A stretch of 15,168 nt of DNA from UBA8529 sp964390565. GTDB lineage: Bacteria; Bacteroidota; Bacteroidia; Bacteroidales; Tenuifilaceae. Every line of letters starts with the position of its first letter. Position 1 is the stretch's first letter. Positions 7,435 through 14,310 of the stretch are shown piece after piece. The notes beneath the pieces are model-generated. The model made no database searches. It was not told the DNA's origin and saw nothing but the letters and a program-made list of their open reading frames with translations. The stretch covers positions 1 through 15,168 of the forward strand of contig CAYMII010000054.1 in NCBI GenBank assembly GCA_964390565.1, in the 5' to 3' direction. The position numbers and the translations under genes are program-made.

Positions 7435-9588
7435 ATGAAACGATTAAACCTATTACTTCTTTTCGTCTTTGCTTTGTTGCTGCAAAATAGCGCTAACGCT
7501 CAGTTTGGTCAGCGAAACGATGGACAACCAAAAATCACTGGCTGGGCAGATGATAACAACTACCTTCTCCAATCGATGGATAAAGACAAAAAGATAACCG
7601 TTCAGAAAGTTAACATCAAAACAGGGAAAAGCGAAATTGTGCCTTATCAGAAAACTGATAGGGAACTCATAACCGATGCATTACCCAAAGGGTACGCTCT
7701 ATCACGAACAGATGTTCTTAGCCCTGATGGGAAAAGTGCAATTATCTCCAAGGATAATAACCTTTTCTATTTCACGTTAGGCACAACTGAGGTAATTAAA
7801 CTTACTGATGATGCCAAACCTGAGATGAACCCAACTTTCTCAAACGATGTTAAAAAAATTGCTTACACAAAGAATAGCGACCTATACTATATTGATTTAG
7901 TTGCTAAAAAAGAGGTTCGGTTAACATTCGATGCTACAGATAAAATCTACAACGGATGGGCATCATGGGTTTACATGGAGGAAATTCTAGGAAGAGCAAG
8001 CCGTTATTCGGCTTTTTGGTGGTCGCCCGATGGTAATAAAATTGCGTATCTCAGAACCGACGATAGCGAGGTGCCACTATTTACTCTTAATAGACTCGAT
8101 CAAGAGGATGGCATTCACGGCAAGCTAGAGGTTACTCCTTACCCAAAGCCAGGCGATCCTAACCCAAAAGTTAAAATGGGCATTGCTGATATTACAACAA
8201 CTCAAACCACTTGGGTAAAAACCGACTATACCGTTGATCAGTATATCGCTTGGCCTTTCTGGTCGCCCGATAGCAAAAAGTTAGCTATTCAGGTCTTAAA
8301 TCGCGACCAGAACGATATGCAATTCATAATTGCCGATCCAAACACAGGCGATTACTCACAAATCTATCGTGAAACGCGTAAATCCTGGGTTGATTTCTTC
8401 GAAGATATTTACGTGCTAAAAAATGGAACTGGCTTCATCATTCGCAGCTATCGAAGTGATTGGGATAATCTTTACTATCACGCTTGGGATGGAAAATTAA
8501 TTACTCAGCTAACTAATGTAAACTGGAGAGTAACTGGTATCGAGAGGGTTGATGAGCAAGCTGGACTTGTCTATTTCACCGGAACAGGAACAGAACCGAC
8601 AGATAAGCATTCGTTTAGAATTGGCTTGGATGGCAAGAACTTGCTCCAAATTACTAACGGCAGCGGCACACACAACGTATTGACTTCGCCTAAGGGTAGC
8701 TACTTTATTGATACTTGGAATAATGTATCAAGCGCAGGTGTAATCGTCGCAATTGACAAAAAAGGCAAAGTTGTGCGTGAAATCCAGAAACTGGAACAGC
8801 CAACATTTGATGTAACAAAGCATTCGCGAACCGAATTAGTAAAAATCACTACTACTGATGGCCTTTTCAATTTACCAGCAACCATTACTTATCCTGTTAA
8901 CTTTGAGCAAAATAAAAAGTACCCCGTTGTATTCACCATTTATGGCGGTCCAAATGCAGGAACAGTCAGCAATCGTTGGGGTGGTGCAGAACCATCATGG
9001 TATGCACAAAATGGGATAATTCAAATTTCGGTAGATCATCGTGGTTCGGGTAAATTCGGTATGCGTGGAATCGATTACGTTCATCGTTGCCTTGGCAAAT
9101 GGGAACTTTCGGATTACTCCGATGCTGTTAAATGGCTAAGAACCCAACCTTATGTTGATGCATCAAAGATTGGTATAACTGGTGGTTCATATGGAGGTTA
9201 TATGACCTGCCTTGCATTAACAAAGGGCTCAGAGTATTGGACACATGGCATTGCCAGCTCATCTGTTACCGACTGGAGATTATACGACAACGTTTACACC
9301 GAGCGTTTTATGGATACCCCACAAGATAATCCTGAGGGCTATAAAGATGGTTCCACACTCAACTATGTAAACAATCTCAAAGGCAAACTTCTAATCACTC
9401 ATGGCGATATGGACGATAACGTTCACATGCAAAACAGCATTCAAATCCTTTCAAAATTACAAGATGCTGGTAAAACCTTTGAGTTCATGCTTTATCCAAA
9501 TGGTCGTCATGGTTGGGGAGGTGCAAAACGAACTCATTCAACTAATGAAGCGCGTAACTTCTGGTTACGAAACTTCTTTGGGAAGTAA
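7435..9588 (+). CDS. dipeptidyl-peptidase IV (S9B prolyl peptidase)
   Basis: A secreted serine exopeptidase of 717 residues, the usual length for bacterial DPP IV, which removes X-Pro or X-Ala dipeptides from peptide N-termini in the periplasm. The signal peptide runs from MKRLNLLLLF to about residue 22 (ANA|Q). Residues about 40-480 form the beta-propeller, with repeats such as SPDGNK and SPDSKK. The double Glu that anchors the substrate amino terminus is E182-E183, in WVYMEEIL. The C-terminal alpha/beta-hydrolase domain has GGSYGGY with nucleophile Ser585, HGDMDDNVH with the catalytic Asp in the DDN at 660-662, and His692 in GRHGWGG. All catalytic residues are present, so the enzyme should be active. 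It follows an S37-type peptidase gene in the same direction; together they could digest proline-containing oligopeptides. A strong terminator follows. Confidence 0.95.
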   Translation: MKRLNLLLLFVFALLLQNSANAQFGQRNDGQPKITGWADDNNYLLQSMDKDKKITVQKVNIKTGKSEIVPYQKTDRELITDALPKGYALSRTDVLSPDGKSAIISKDNNLFYFTLGTTEVIKLTDDAKPEMNPTFSNDVKKIAYTKNSDLYYIDLVAKKEVRLTFDATDKIYNGWASWVYMEEILGRASRYSAFWWSPDGNKIAYLRTDDSEVPLFTLNRLDQEDGIHGKLEVTPYPKPGDPNPKVKMGIADITTTQTTWVKTDYTVDQYIAWPFWSPDSKKLAIQVLNRDQNDMQFIIADPNTGDYSQIYRETRKSWVDFFEDIYVLKNGTGFIIRSYRSDWDNLYYHAWDGKLITQLTNVNWRVTGIERVDEQAGLVYFTGTGTEPTDKHSFRIGLDGKNLLQITNGSGTHNVLTSPKGSYFIDTWNNVSSAGVIVAIDKKGKVVREIQKLEQPTFDVTKHSRTELVKITTTDGLFNLPATITYPVNFEQNKKYPVVFTIYGGPNAGTVSNRWGGAEPSWYAQNGIIQISVDHRGSGKFGMRGIDYVHRCLGKWELSDYSDAVKWLRTQPYVDASKIGITGGSYGGYMTCLALTKGSEYWTHGIASSSVTDWRLYDNVYTERFMDTPQDNPEGYKDGSTLNYVNNLKGKLLITHGDMDDNVHMQNSIQILSKLQDAGKTFEFMLYPNGRHGWGGAKRTHSTNEARNFWLRNFFGK

Positions 9589-9604
9589 TAAAGTTTAATC
9601 CAAT

Positions 9605-9639
9605 ATTAAAAAGGCGAGAATAATCCTCGCCTTTTTAAT
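9605..9639 (+). terminator. rho-independent terminator after the DPP IV gene
   Basis: AAAAAGGCGAG (9608-9618) pairs perfectly with CTCGCCTTTTT (9626-9636) around a 7-base loop, with three more A-T pairs outside. The A and T tracts are symmetric, so it could stop transcription from either strand. It begins 17 bases after the stop codon. Confidence 0.92.
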
Positions 9640-9843
9640 TAATTATAGAAGTTCAGTAAAACAAAAAAGAAATTTAATCCATTAATTTTTATCTATCTTC
9701 TGGCAACCTGAACCATTGACCGCAATATAAAACCTCAAAATAATGATTAACGAAATACATCCAAATCAATTCAACAACTCCCTTCGGAGTAAAAAAACCG
9801 TTCCAATTTTTAATAAACTCTAAATAACGAATAAAAAAACACG

Positions 9844-10344
9844 CTACTTACGCCTTATATCACCATGCCCTTTGTAATATATAGTTTCGGAACTATCATA
9901 AAAAGTATAGTAAATCCTTAAATTCTTATTCCTAGGAAAATAAGAAGCCGAAAGGTTAATTGCACTTGAACCAACATTAAGCAGCAATCCGTGAACAAAA
10001 TAAATTTTTAACGATTCATCAACAATAACAAAGCGGCAAACGGTTTTCTTAGAGCAACTCACTCTAAAGTATATATTACTTTCAAAAGGGTTAGGATAGC
10101 CATAAATCTCCAACGAGGCTACCTCAGAGATGGAATAATCTAAAGCTCCATGAAAATTTAAAAAATCTACTATTCTATCGGGGAATTCAGTATCGCTACT
10201 CCAATCAGTAATATCCTCGTTACCCAAAATATTGCCAATATTATCACGCTCGGTAATGCCTTTAATAGAAATAATTTCGTCGCTATCTTTTGAACAGCCA
10301 AACAAAATTGATGTAAGTAAAAATAAATAGTAAACTTTTCTCAT
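9844..10344 (-). CDS. small lipoprotein of unknown function at the array end
   Basis: A 166-residue predicted lipoprotein that I do not recognise. I choose the ATG at 10344 because MRKVYYLFLLTSILFGC gives a textbook signal with lipobox L-F-G-C17. The following SKDSDE is an acidic patch of the kind that sends Bacteroidota lipoproteins to the surface. An upstream GTG at 10428 would destroy the signal peptide and read through the degraded attC-like site. The C-terminal half contains YPNPF (83-87) and alternating beta-strand patterns, reminiscent of the small immunoglobulin-like modules found at the ends of Bacteroidota secreted proteins. It starts only about 30 bases after the core of the attC-like site at 10373-10507, as a cassette gene would, but I find no attC-like site after it. 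It is either a host gene or a last cassette that has lost its recombination site. Confidence 0.72.
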   Translation of the reverse strand: MRKVYYLFLLTSILFGCSKDSDEIISIKGITERDNIGNILGNEDITDWSSDTEFPDRIVDFLNFHGALDYSISEVASLEIYGYPNPFESNIYFRVSCSKKTVCRFVIVDESLKIYFVHGLLLNVGSSAINLSASYFPRNKNLRIYYTFYDSSETIYYKGHGDIRRK

Positions 10345-10372
10345 ATAATTAATCATAAAATTATTCTTTAAT

Positions 10373-10507
10373 AGCAAACGGTTTCGTACTAGGAATTGCA
10401 GGGGAGTTAAGACTACAAATCTATCCACCGTGAGAAACTAAGTTAAAGGTAATAAAAATGCTGCATCTGCAATATCTAGCCCCAATATTTTTTGCCACGT
10501 GTTACCT
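10373..10507 (-). repeat. attC-like site, degraded, last of the array
   Basis: It follows the Fic gene by 12 bases. The R'' side on the gene strand is AGGTAACA (core at 10501-10507), and the R' side is CGTTTGCT (10373-10380). Internal hallmarks remain: GGGGAGTT at about 10400-10407 and CCCC near 10490. Unlike the intact copies, the left arm (from 10380) does not pair with the right arm (GTGGCAAAAAATATTGGGG on the gene strand). The TCCCACGTTAAA block has decayed to TCCACCGTGAGAAA. Confidence 0.6.
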
Positions 10508-10519
10508 GCTGGCATTTTT

Positions 10520-11623
10520 TCATTTCTTTAACTCATAATTTGTACTTCTTCCTCCTGCAGATTCCTTTTGCAGAATATCTTTGTCTATTAAATCGTTAAT
10601 GTCACGTATCGCGGTATCTTTTGAACATTTTGCAATCTTTGCCCATTTAGATGAAGTCAGCTTTCCATCTATTCCATCTAATAACTTATTTAACAGTTTC
10701 TTTTGTCTCTCGTTTACCAATATTTTGGAATGCTTTGTCCAAAAGTCAGCTTTAAATAAAACTTTGACTAATACGACGTCAGATGATTTTAAAGAATTTA
10801 TCAAACAGTTTAAAAACCACTTAATCCATTCGGTTATATCAAGATTTCCTTTTTGTGTTTTTTCGAGTATTTCATAATATTCTTTTCTTTCCAATCGTAT
10901 TTGAGCCGACATACTATAAAAACGCTGATTACTTTTATCTGAACGTGCTAGAAGCATATCAGTCAAAGCTCTTGTTATCCTTCCATTACCATCTTCAAAA
11001 GGATGTATTGTAACAAACCATAGATGAACTATAGCTGCCTTTAATACTAAATCCGTTTTTTCATAATTATTGAACCAATCCAAAAAAAGGTTCATCTCCA
11101 TTTCAACCAATGAAGAATTTGGTGCTTGAAAATGCACCTTTTCATTTCCCATAGCACCTGATACAACTTGCATTGGTCCAGTTGAATCCCTTCTCCAATC
11201 AGCTACGGTTATTTTGTACATTCCACTTCGACCAGTTGGAAATAGTGCCGCATGCCAATCAAAAAGTCTTTCGGTTGTTAATGGTTTAAAGCAATTTTGC
11301 GTAGCATCAAGCATCATTTCAACCACACCATCAACATTTCTATCAGATTCAACTGAACCTGCGATTTTCATTCCTAATCTTCTCGCGATGGATGAGCGAA
11401 CTTGGTCAGGATTTAGGAACTCTCCTTCTATTTCTGAAGACTTTAATACATCAAGTGTTAATGTGTCAAGTAAGGCTTCATTTCTCAGATTGAATCCTAA
11501 AGACTCCATTTTTCCAATGAGTCTTCCTTGCAAATTTCTAGCTTCACTCAATAAGCTAACAATTTGTTCACTATTCCAATGAAAATTTGGCCAATCGTTT
11601 TGTTGATGTATAAAAGTCTTCAT
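10520..11623 (-). CDS. Fic family protein (AMP-transferase type) with N-terminal inhibitory helix
   Basis: A 367-residue Fic protein. Fic enzymes usually transfer AMP from ATP to a protein hydroxyl. The active-site loop HPFEDGNGR (207-215) is complete, including His207 and the Mg-binding Asp, so it should be catalytic. S62-S-E-I-E66-G67 fits the inhibitory motif (S/T)xxxE(G/N), here N-terminal to the Fic core, as in class II Fic proteins, whose Glu blocks ATP. The C-terminal 90 residues look like a winged helix (ASSKWAKIAKC-like turn, then DTAIRDINDLIDKDIL), suggesting DNA binding. I start at the ATG at 11623 rather than the TTG at 11641. Five copies of an ATTCGTTGC motif lie at and upstream of the start and are good candidate operators for self-regulation. 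It is the cassette nearest the left end of the array. The cellular target is unknown. Confidence 0.88.
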   Translation of the reverse strand: MKTFIHQQNDWPNFHWNSEQIVSLLSEARNLQGRLIGKMESLGFNLRNEALLDTLTLDVLKSSEIEGEFLNPDQVRSSIARRLGMKIAGSVESDRNVDGVVEMMLDATQNCFKPLTTERLFDWHAALFPTGRSGMYKITVADWRRDSTGPMQVVSGAMGNEKVHFQAPNSSLVEMEMNLFLDWFNNYEKTDLVLKAAIVHLWFVTIHPFEDGNGRITRALTDMLLARSDKSNQRFYSMSAQIRLERKEYYEILEKTQKGNLDITEWIKWFLNCLINSLKSSDVVLVKVLFKADFWTKHSKILVNERQKKLLNKLLDGIDGKLTSSKWAKIAKCSKDTAIRDINDLIDKDILQKESAGGRSTNYELKK

Positions 11624-11718
11624 TCGTTGCGTATTTTGCAACGAAAATACATATTATTCGTCGCAATTAAAAATTATTCGTTGCATTTATTGCATCAAAT
11701 AAGCCAATTATTCGTTGC
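11622..11718 (-). promoter_or_regulatory. iterated ATTCGTTGC motifs upstream of fic, candidate operators
   Basis: On the plus strand ATTCGTTGC occurs at 11622-11630, 11676-11684 and 11710-11718, with a one-base variant (ATTCGTCGC) at 11656-11664 and an inverted copy (GCAACGAAAAT) at 11638-11648. The copy at the start codon and the inverted copy form a perfect palindrome, TTCGTTGC-N7-GCAACGAA (11623-11645). Start-to-start spacing of the direct copies is 34, 20 and 34 bases. The array covers most of the space between the cassette boundary and the fic ATG, and the encoded protein ends in a winged-helix-like domain, so autoregulation is a reasonable inference. Confidence 0.65.
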
Positions 11719-11742
11719 ATGGTGGCAATTCTTCATGCTTGC

Positions 11743-11874
11743 AGGTAACGTTTGCTGCTAAAAACCGACGGGGAGTTTGAAGCAGCGTCGTCGTCCCACG
11801 TTAAAATAAATGCAATATACAAAAATAAAACTTATCTAACCGTCTGCCCCAATGGATTTTAGCAGCTGTTACCT
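11743..11874 (-). repeat. attC-like site of the toxin-antitoxin cassette
   Basis: Cores: AGGTAAC at 11743-11749 (R' on the gene strand, CGTTACCT) and GTTACCT at 11868-11874 (R'', AGGTAACA). The inner arms GCTGCTAAAA (11754-11763) and TTTTAGCAGC (11857-11866) are perfectly complementary, followed by CC...GGGG against CCCC...GG. The spacers beside the cores are unequal, 4 bases on the R' side and 1 on the R'' side. The conserved internal blocks GGGGAGTT and TCCCACGTTAAAA are present. The middle segment GAAGCAGC also complements the left arm. Confidence 0.78.
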
Positions 11875-12189
11875 GCTGTGCTTTCTTTTCGGGTCGTTTA
11901 TCTTGATTGGGTCTTGGCGTGTGTCGAAAACGTCAGAAATCAGGATTCCTTCTTTAACTTCTTTGTATACAATCTTGAAGTTTCCTTCGACTAAATATCG
12001 ATGTCCTTCTTCTAGTTTCTCAAGTGTTTTTTCTATCTGTCCTGAATGTGGGTGCTTATCAAGTTGTCTTGTGGTGGAGAAAATTTTGGTTTTAATTTTT
12101 CTAGCAACATTTTCTCCTGCAACTTCTTTGTAATATTTATAGATTTCAGCAAGGGTATTAGAGGCGAAGTCTGTCCAAATAATCTTCAT
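11869..12189 (-). CDS. RelE/ParE family toxin
   Basis: A 106-residue type II toxin of the RelE/ParE superfamily, the usual length. The N-terminus MKIIWTDFASNTLAEIYKYY and the C-terminal strands RYLVEGNFKIVYKEV and ISDVFDTRQDP are characteristic. Members either cleave ribosome-bound mRNA or poison gyrase; which applies here cannot be told from the sequence. I start at the ATG at 12189, four bases after the antitoxin stop, rather than the TTG at 12213. The stop codon TAA lies inside the R'' core of the following attC-like site, so the final Ser-Arg-stop is encoded by CAGCAGGTAAC at the cassette end. TA pairs are common in large chromosomal integrons, where loss of the cassette kills the cell and stabilises the array; that role is inferred here. 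Confidence 0.87.
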   Translation of the reverse strand: MKIIWTDFASNTLAEIYKYYKEVAGENVARKIKTKIFSTTRQLDKHPHSGQIEKTLEKLEEGHRYLVEGNFKIVYKEVKEGILISDVFDTRQDPIKINDPKRKHSR

Positions 12190-12193
12190 ATCC

Positions 12194-12430
12194 TTACCAA
12201 TTTTCAGATTCAAGCTCTAACTGTTTTTGGGTCTTAACTCTACCCGCATGATAGTCTTTATTAGATTGTTTCGCTCTGTCTATCAACTGTTTCTTTGTAA
12301 AAGGCTGTAAACTCCTTTTATCATGCTTTTGGAAATCGATAATCGTAGATTCGATTTTGCTGAATATCTTCTCGTCCTGAAGATTAATCAGGTATCCAAT
12401 CGCATTCAGTTTTCGTGTTTGTAAATCCAT
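12194..12430 (-). CDS. antitoxin partner of the RelE/ParE toxin
   Basis: A 78-residue protein encoded immediately upstream of the toxin (4-base gap), the standard antitoxin-first order. The ATG at 12430 is preferred over a non-ATG start at 12460, because a perfect TAnnTTTG box lies at 12450-12457 and would otherwise be inside the gene. The sequence MDLQTRKLNAIGYLINLQDE continues into a charged helical tail (KQLIDRAKQSNKDYHAGRV) that ends in acidic residues, consistent with the toxin-wrapping part of Bacteroidota RelE-partner antitoxins. No clear DNA-binding fold can be assigned by eye. The function is inferred mainly from position and size. Confidence 0.8.
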   Translation of the reverse strand: MDLQTRKLNAIGYLINLQDEKIFSKIESTIIDFQKHDKRSLQPFTKKQLIDRAKQSNKDYHAGRVKTQKQLELESENW

Positions 12431-12449
12431 GACTTCATAATATTTGATA

Positions 12450-12457
12450 CAAATATA
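12450..12457 (-). promoter_or_regulatory. -7 box of the toxin-antitoxin promoter
   Basis: On the minus strand it reads TATATTTG, a perfect TAnnTTTG, 19 bases before the antitoxin ATG; the expected transcript start would leave a very short leader. No good TTTG sits at the ideal -33 distance. It lies inside the cassette, so the TA pair should be expressed wherever the cassette sits in the array, as is known for TA cassettes in other integrons. Confidence 0.6.
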
Positions 12458-12515
12458 CAAAAATCAGAAAGCAATCGTATCAGGAAAGTCAATGTTTATT
12501 TTCAAGCAGCCTTGC

Positions 12516-12649
12516 AGGTAACGGTCGGTGGTTTGGGCTGCTGGGGAGTTAATGGCCAGCGGCGTTATCCCACGTTAAAAACATACTAAAATACTAAAAA
12601 CTTTCATATCTGCATCATCAGCCCCAGTAGGTTAAACCACCTGTTACCT
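12516..12649 (-). repeat. attC-like site of the helical-protein cassette
   Basis: Cores: AGGTAAC at 12516-12522 and GTTACCT at 12643-12649. Inner arms GGTGGTTT (12527-12534) and AAACCACC (12634-12641) are complementary but unrelated in sequence to the arms of the copies at 11743 and 14311. CTGGGGAGTT and TCCCACGTTAAAAA are conserved. The middle segment CCAGCGGCGTTA can pair instead with the left TAACGGTCGGTGG, giving an alternative fold. Confidence 0.77.
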
Positions 12650-13711
12650 GCTGTTTTTCTGATTTTCAAGATAGGCTAAAATGCTAAAATATTCTTTACC
12701 TTGCTTTATCCATTTTTCAATAACAAAGTCAATAAATTTGTTTTTGTCTGGATTATTTCTAAAAATATCAATTGATTCGGTTAGTTGACGTGAAATTACA
12801 AAGTCCCAATTTGTTCCATAAAGAGTATCGAAAATTTCATTTTCTCTAAGTTTAAAATCTTCAAATTTCATTTTTCCTAAATTTTCAATCATTTCTACAC
12901 GACCAAATAATTTCGGCAATAATTCTTTGTTTACAAGACTTATAATTTCTGTGACATAATTGTCTGGGCGCATTGTTTTAGTTTTCTCAAACAAACTATC
13001 AAAAAGTCTGTTTTCGGAAACATAAAATTCAGCAGGTGTATAGTATTTTGAAAATGTAGATTTATGATGTTTAGGAATACAGTAGACATTTATATATCTG
13101 ATGAAGTCCTTATTCATTTTTTCAATGCCGATATGAAGATCGTATTTCTCATTTTCGACAAATAAAAGATTCAAGTTATTTTGCCTTAATTGTTTCTCTG
13201 CAACCTGAACCCAATTCACTTTAGTCGTTTTTTCTGCTTTTTTTAAATCAGTCCAATAGCCATGGAAAAATGGATATTCGTTGCCAATCAGTTTATTGAT
13301 TTGAGTTTTTACTTGCTCTGATATGGCATTTCTCGTATTAATAATTCTAAGTGCATAAATGATTTCAGATTTAATATCTAAACTTTTTGTCTTTTTGTAC
13401 AAATCGAGTAAAAAAATTGCTGATTTTTCACTTCCATTCAGATGTAAACCTCTGATACACCTACATACAACAAAATTATCATTTTCAGATTCTGTTTTAT
13501 TAATGAAAAAATCCTCTAATTCCTTATTGTTGTATCTCGAAAGCAATCCAATAGCGTCAATTTTAACTTCACGTACTTTGTTTGTAAGTTCTTTTAAATC
13601 CTCAATGTAGTTTTCGTCTGGTTTTATTTCCAAAAGCTGATTTAATAAATTTGATATCTTGTATTTATCTTTTGTAAGATTTATCTCTTTAAATACTTCG
13701 AGGTACATCAT
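12644..13711 (-). CDS. cassette-encoded helical protein of unknown function
   Basis: A 355-residue soluble protein that I do not recognise. Residues about 1-140 are mostly helical with alternating leucines and short turns (for example LLSRYNNKELEDFF and IYALRIINTRNAI), weakly suggestive of HEAT or ARM repeats. The rest is mixed, with an aromatic-rich middle (NEYPFFHGYWTDL, FIRYINVYCIPKH) and a helical end. No signal peptide or membrane segment is seen. I start at the ATG at 13711 (a second ATG follows directly at 13708); the longer frame from 13780 would run through the attC-like core. As in the toxin gene, the TAA stop is supplied by the R'' core of the following site, giving a Ser-Arg end. 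Only about 30 bases separate the cassette boundary from the start, so it probably relies on an upstream cassette for transcription. Confidence 0.75.
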   Translation of the reverse strand: MMYLEVFKEINLTKDKYKISNLLNQLLEIKPDENYIEDLKELTNKVREVKIDAIGLLSRYNNKELEDFFINKTESENDNFVVCRCIRGLHLNGSEKSAIFLLDLYKKTKSLDIKSEIIYALRIINTRNAISEQVKTQINKLIGNEYPFFHGYWTDLKKAEKTTKVNWVQVAEKQLRQNNLNLLFVENEKYDLHIGIEKMNKDFIRYINVYCIPKHHKSTFSKYYTPAEFYVSENRLFDSLFEKTKTMRPDNYVTEIISLVNKELLPKLFGRVEMIENLGKMKFEDFKLRENEIFDTLYGTNWDFVISRQLTESIDIFRNNPDKNKFIDFVIEKWIKQGKEYFSILAYLENQKNSR

Positions 13712-13734
13712 GGCGCAATGTTTTTTAAAATTGC

Positions 13735-13867
13735 AGGTAACGTTTGATGCTAACTTATGGCTGGGAGTTCGAAGCATCAATTCTATCCCCCGTTAATGCC
13801 AAAACGAAGGTAGGAAAAACTTGGTTATCAGCAAATCTGCCCGGCTGGAAGTTAGCATTTGTTATGT
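13735..13867 (-). repeat. attC-like site of the lipoprotein cassette
   Basis: Cores: AGGTAAC at 13735-13741 and GTTATGT at 13861-13867. Inner arms ATGCTAACTT (13747-13756) and AAGTTAGCAT (13849-13858) are perfectly complementary. Internal blocks are slightly divergent: TGGGAGTT, and TCCCCCGTTAA in place of TCCCACGTTAA. The middle segment GCATCAA (13774-13780) complements TTGATGC (13744-13750) in the left arm, giving an alternative hairpin. The two outer cores differ (AGGTAAC against ACATAAC), as expected when each cassette brings its own R'' but borrows the neighbour's R'. Confidence 0.77.
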
Positions 13868-13885
13868 GTAGCCTTTTCTTTAATG

Positions 13886-14296
13886 TCAATGTTTTTTATA
13901 CTTAATTTCAATTATTTCTTCTGCTTGTTTTTTTAAGGATTCCGTCATTTCGCTTTCTCTAAGTTCTTGAATTTCACTATTGTCAATTCTCCAAGCAAAA
14001 ATACCAATGTCACTGCTATTCATGATAATTGTGTCACTTTTCGTTTCCCACGCTACCGCCCACTTATTTGAGTCTCCTACTTTTGTGTTAAATTTCGTAA
14101 TCAATTGTCCGTCCGCACTAAATAGCGATAATACAACATAAGCATAATCGTCTTTTGATTTGTCTGTCCGATTAACATTTGATATAAAATAATATTTTCC
14201 ACTAGGAGAAATCGTCTTGTCACTCGAATAATTGTCCATACAACTAGACAAAATGATAAATGCTAAAACTGTCAATATGCTAAGGTGTTTCTTCAT
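13886..14296 (-). CDS. cassette-encoded small lipoprotein
   Basis: A 136-residue predicted lipoprotein. I choose the ATG at 14296: MKKHLSILTVLAFIILSSC gives a signal peptide with lipobox L-S-S-C19, then MDNYSSDK. An upstream in-frame ATG at 14314 lies inside the R' core itself (GTTATG) and would add six residues before the signal. The mature part contains ISPSGKYYFISNVNR and SLFSADGQLI, which look like beta-propeller-type blades or a small beta-sandwich, followed by WAVAWETKSDTIIM and a charged helical tail (SEMTESLKKQAEEII). I do not recognise a family. Only about 20 bases separate the core from the start, so there is no room for a promoter of its own and expression must come from upstream. 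Confidence 0.78.
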   Translation of the reverse strand: MKKHLSILTVLAFIILSSCMDNYSSDKTISPSGKYYFISNVNRTDKSKDDYAYVVLSLFSADGQLITKFNTKVGDSNKWAVAWETKSDTIIMNSSDIGIFAWRIDNSEIQELRESEMTESLKKQAEEIIEIKYKKH

Positions 14297-14310
14297 TTTC
14301 TTAAGGTTAC

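Noticed and set aside
9401..9598. 65-codon open frame overlapping the DPP IV 3' end
   Set aside because: It lies in another frame across the catalytic Asp and His region of DPP IV; this is an out-of-frame shadow.
9774..9798. Hairpin ACTCC-cttc-GGAGT beside an A run, considered as an attC remnant or terminator
   Set aside because: It has the GGAGTT-like motif in the wrong orientation, no paired cores, and no T run after the stem on the minus strand where a terminator would be needed.
11214..11582. 122-codon plus-strand open frame
   Set aside because: It is antisense inside the Fic coding sequence, whose motifs are intact; the open frame is a shadow without recognisable features.
11743..11874. 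attC-like elements as MITEs or insertion-sequence ends
   Set aside because: There are no target-site duplications. The elements always lie after a gene in one orientation, and their cores pair with the cassette's other end rather than being a fixed terminal inverted repeat. A MITE origin remains a weaker alternative.
11852..12133. 93-codon plus-strand open frame over the attC-like site and toxin
   Set aside because: It is antisense to the RelE/ParE toxin gene; the toxin's family motifs settle the strand.
13712..13780. N-terminal extension of the helical protein to 13780
   Set aside because: It would translate the R' core and left arm of the attC-like site; the double ATG at 13711/13708 is the natural start.
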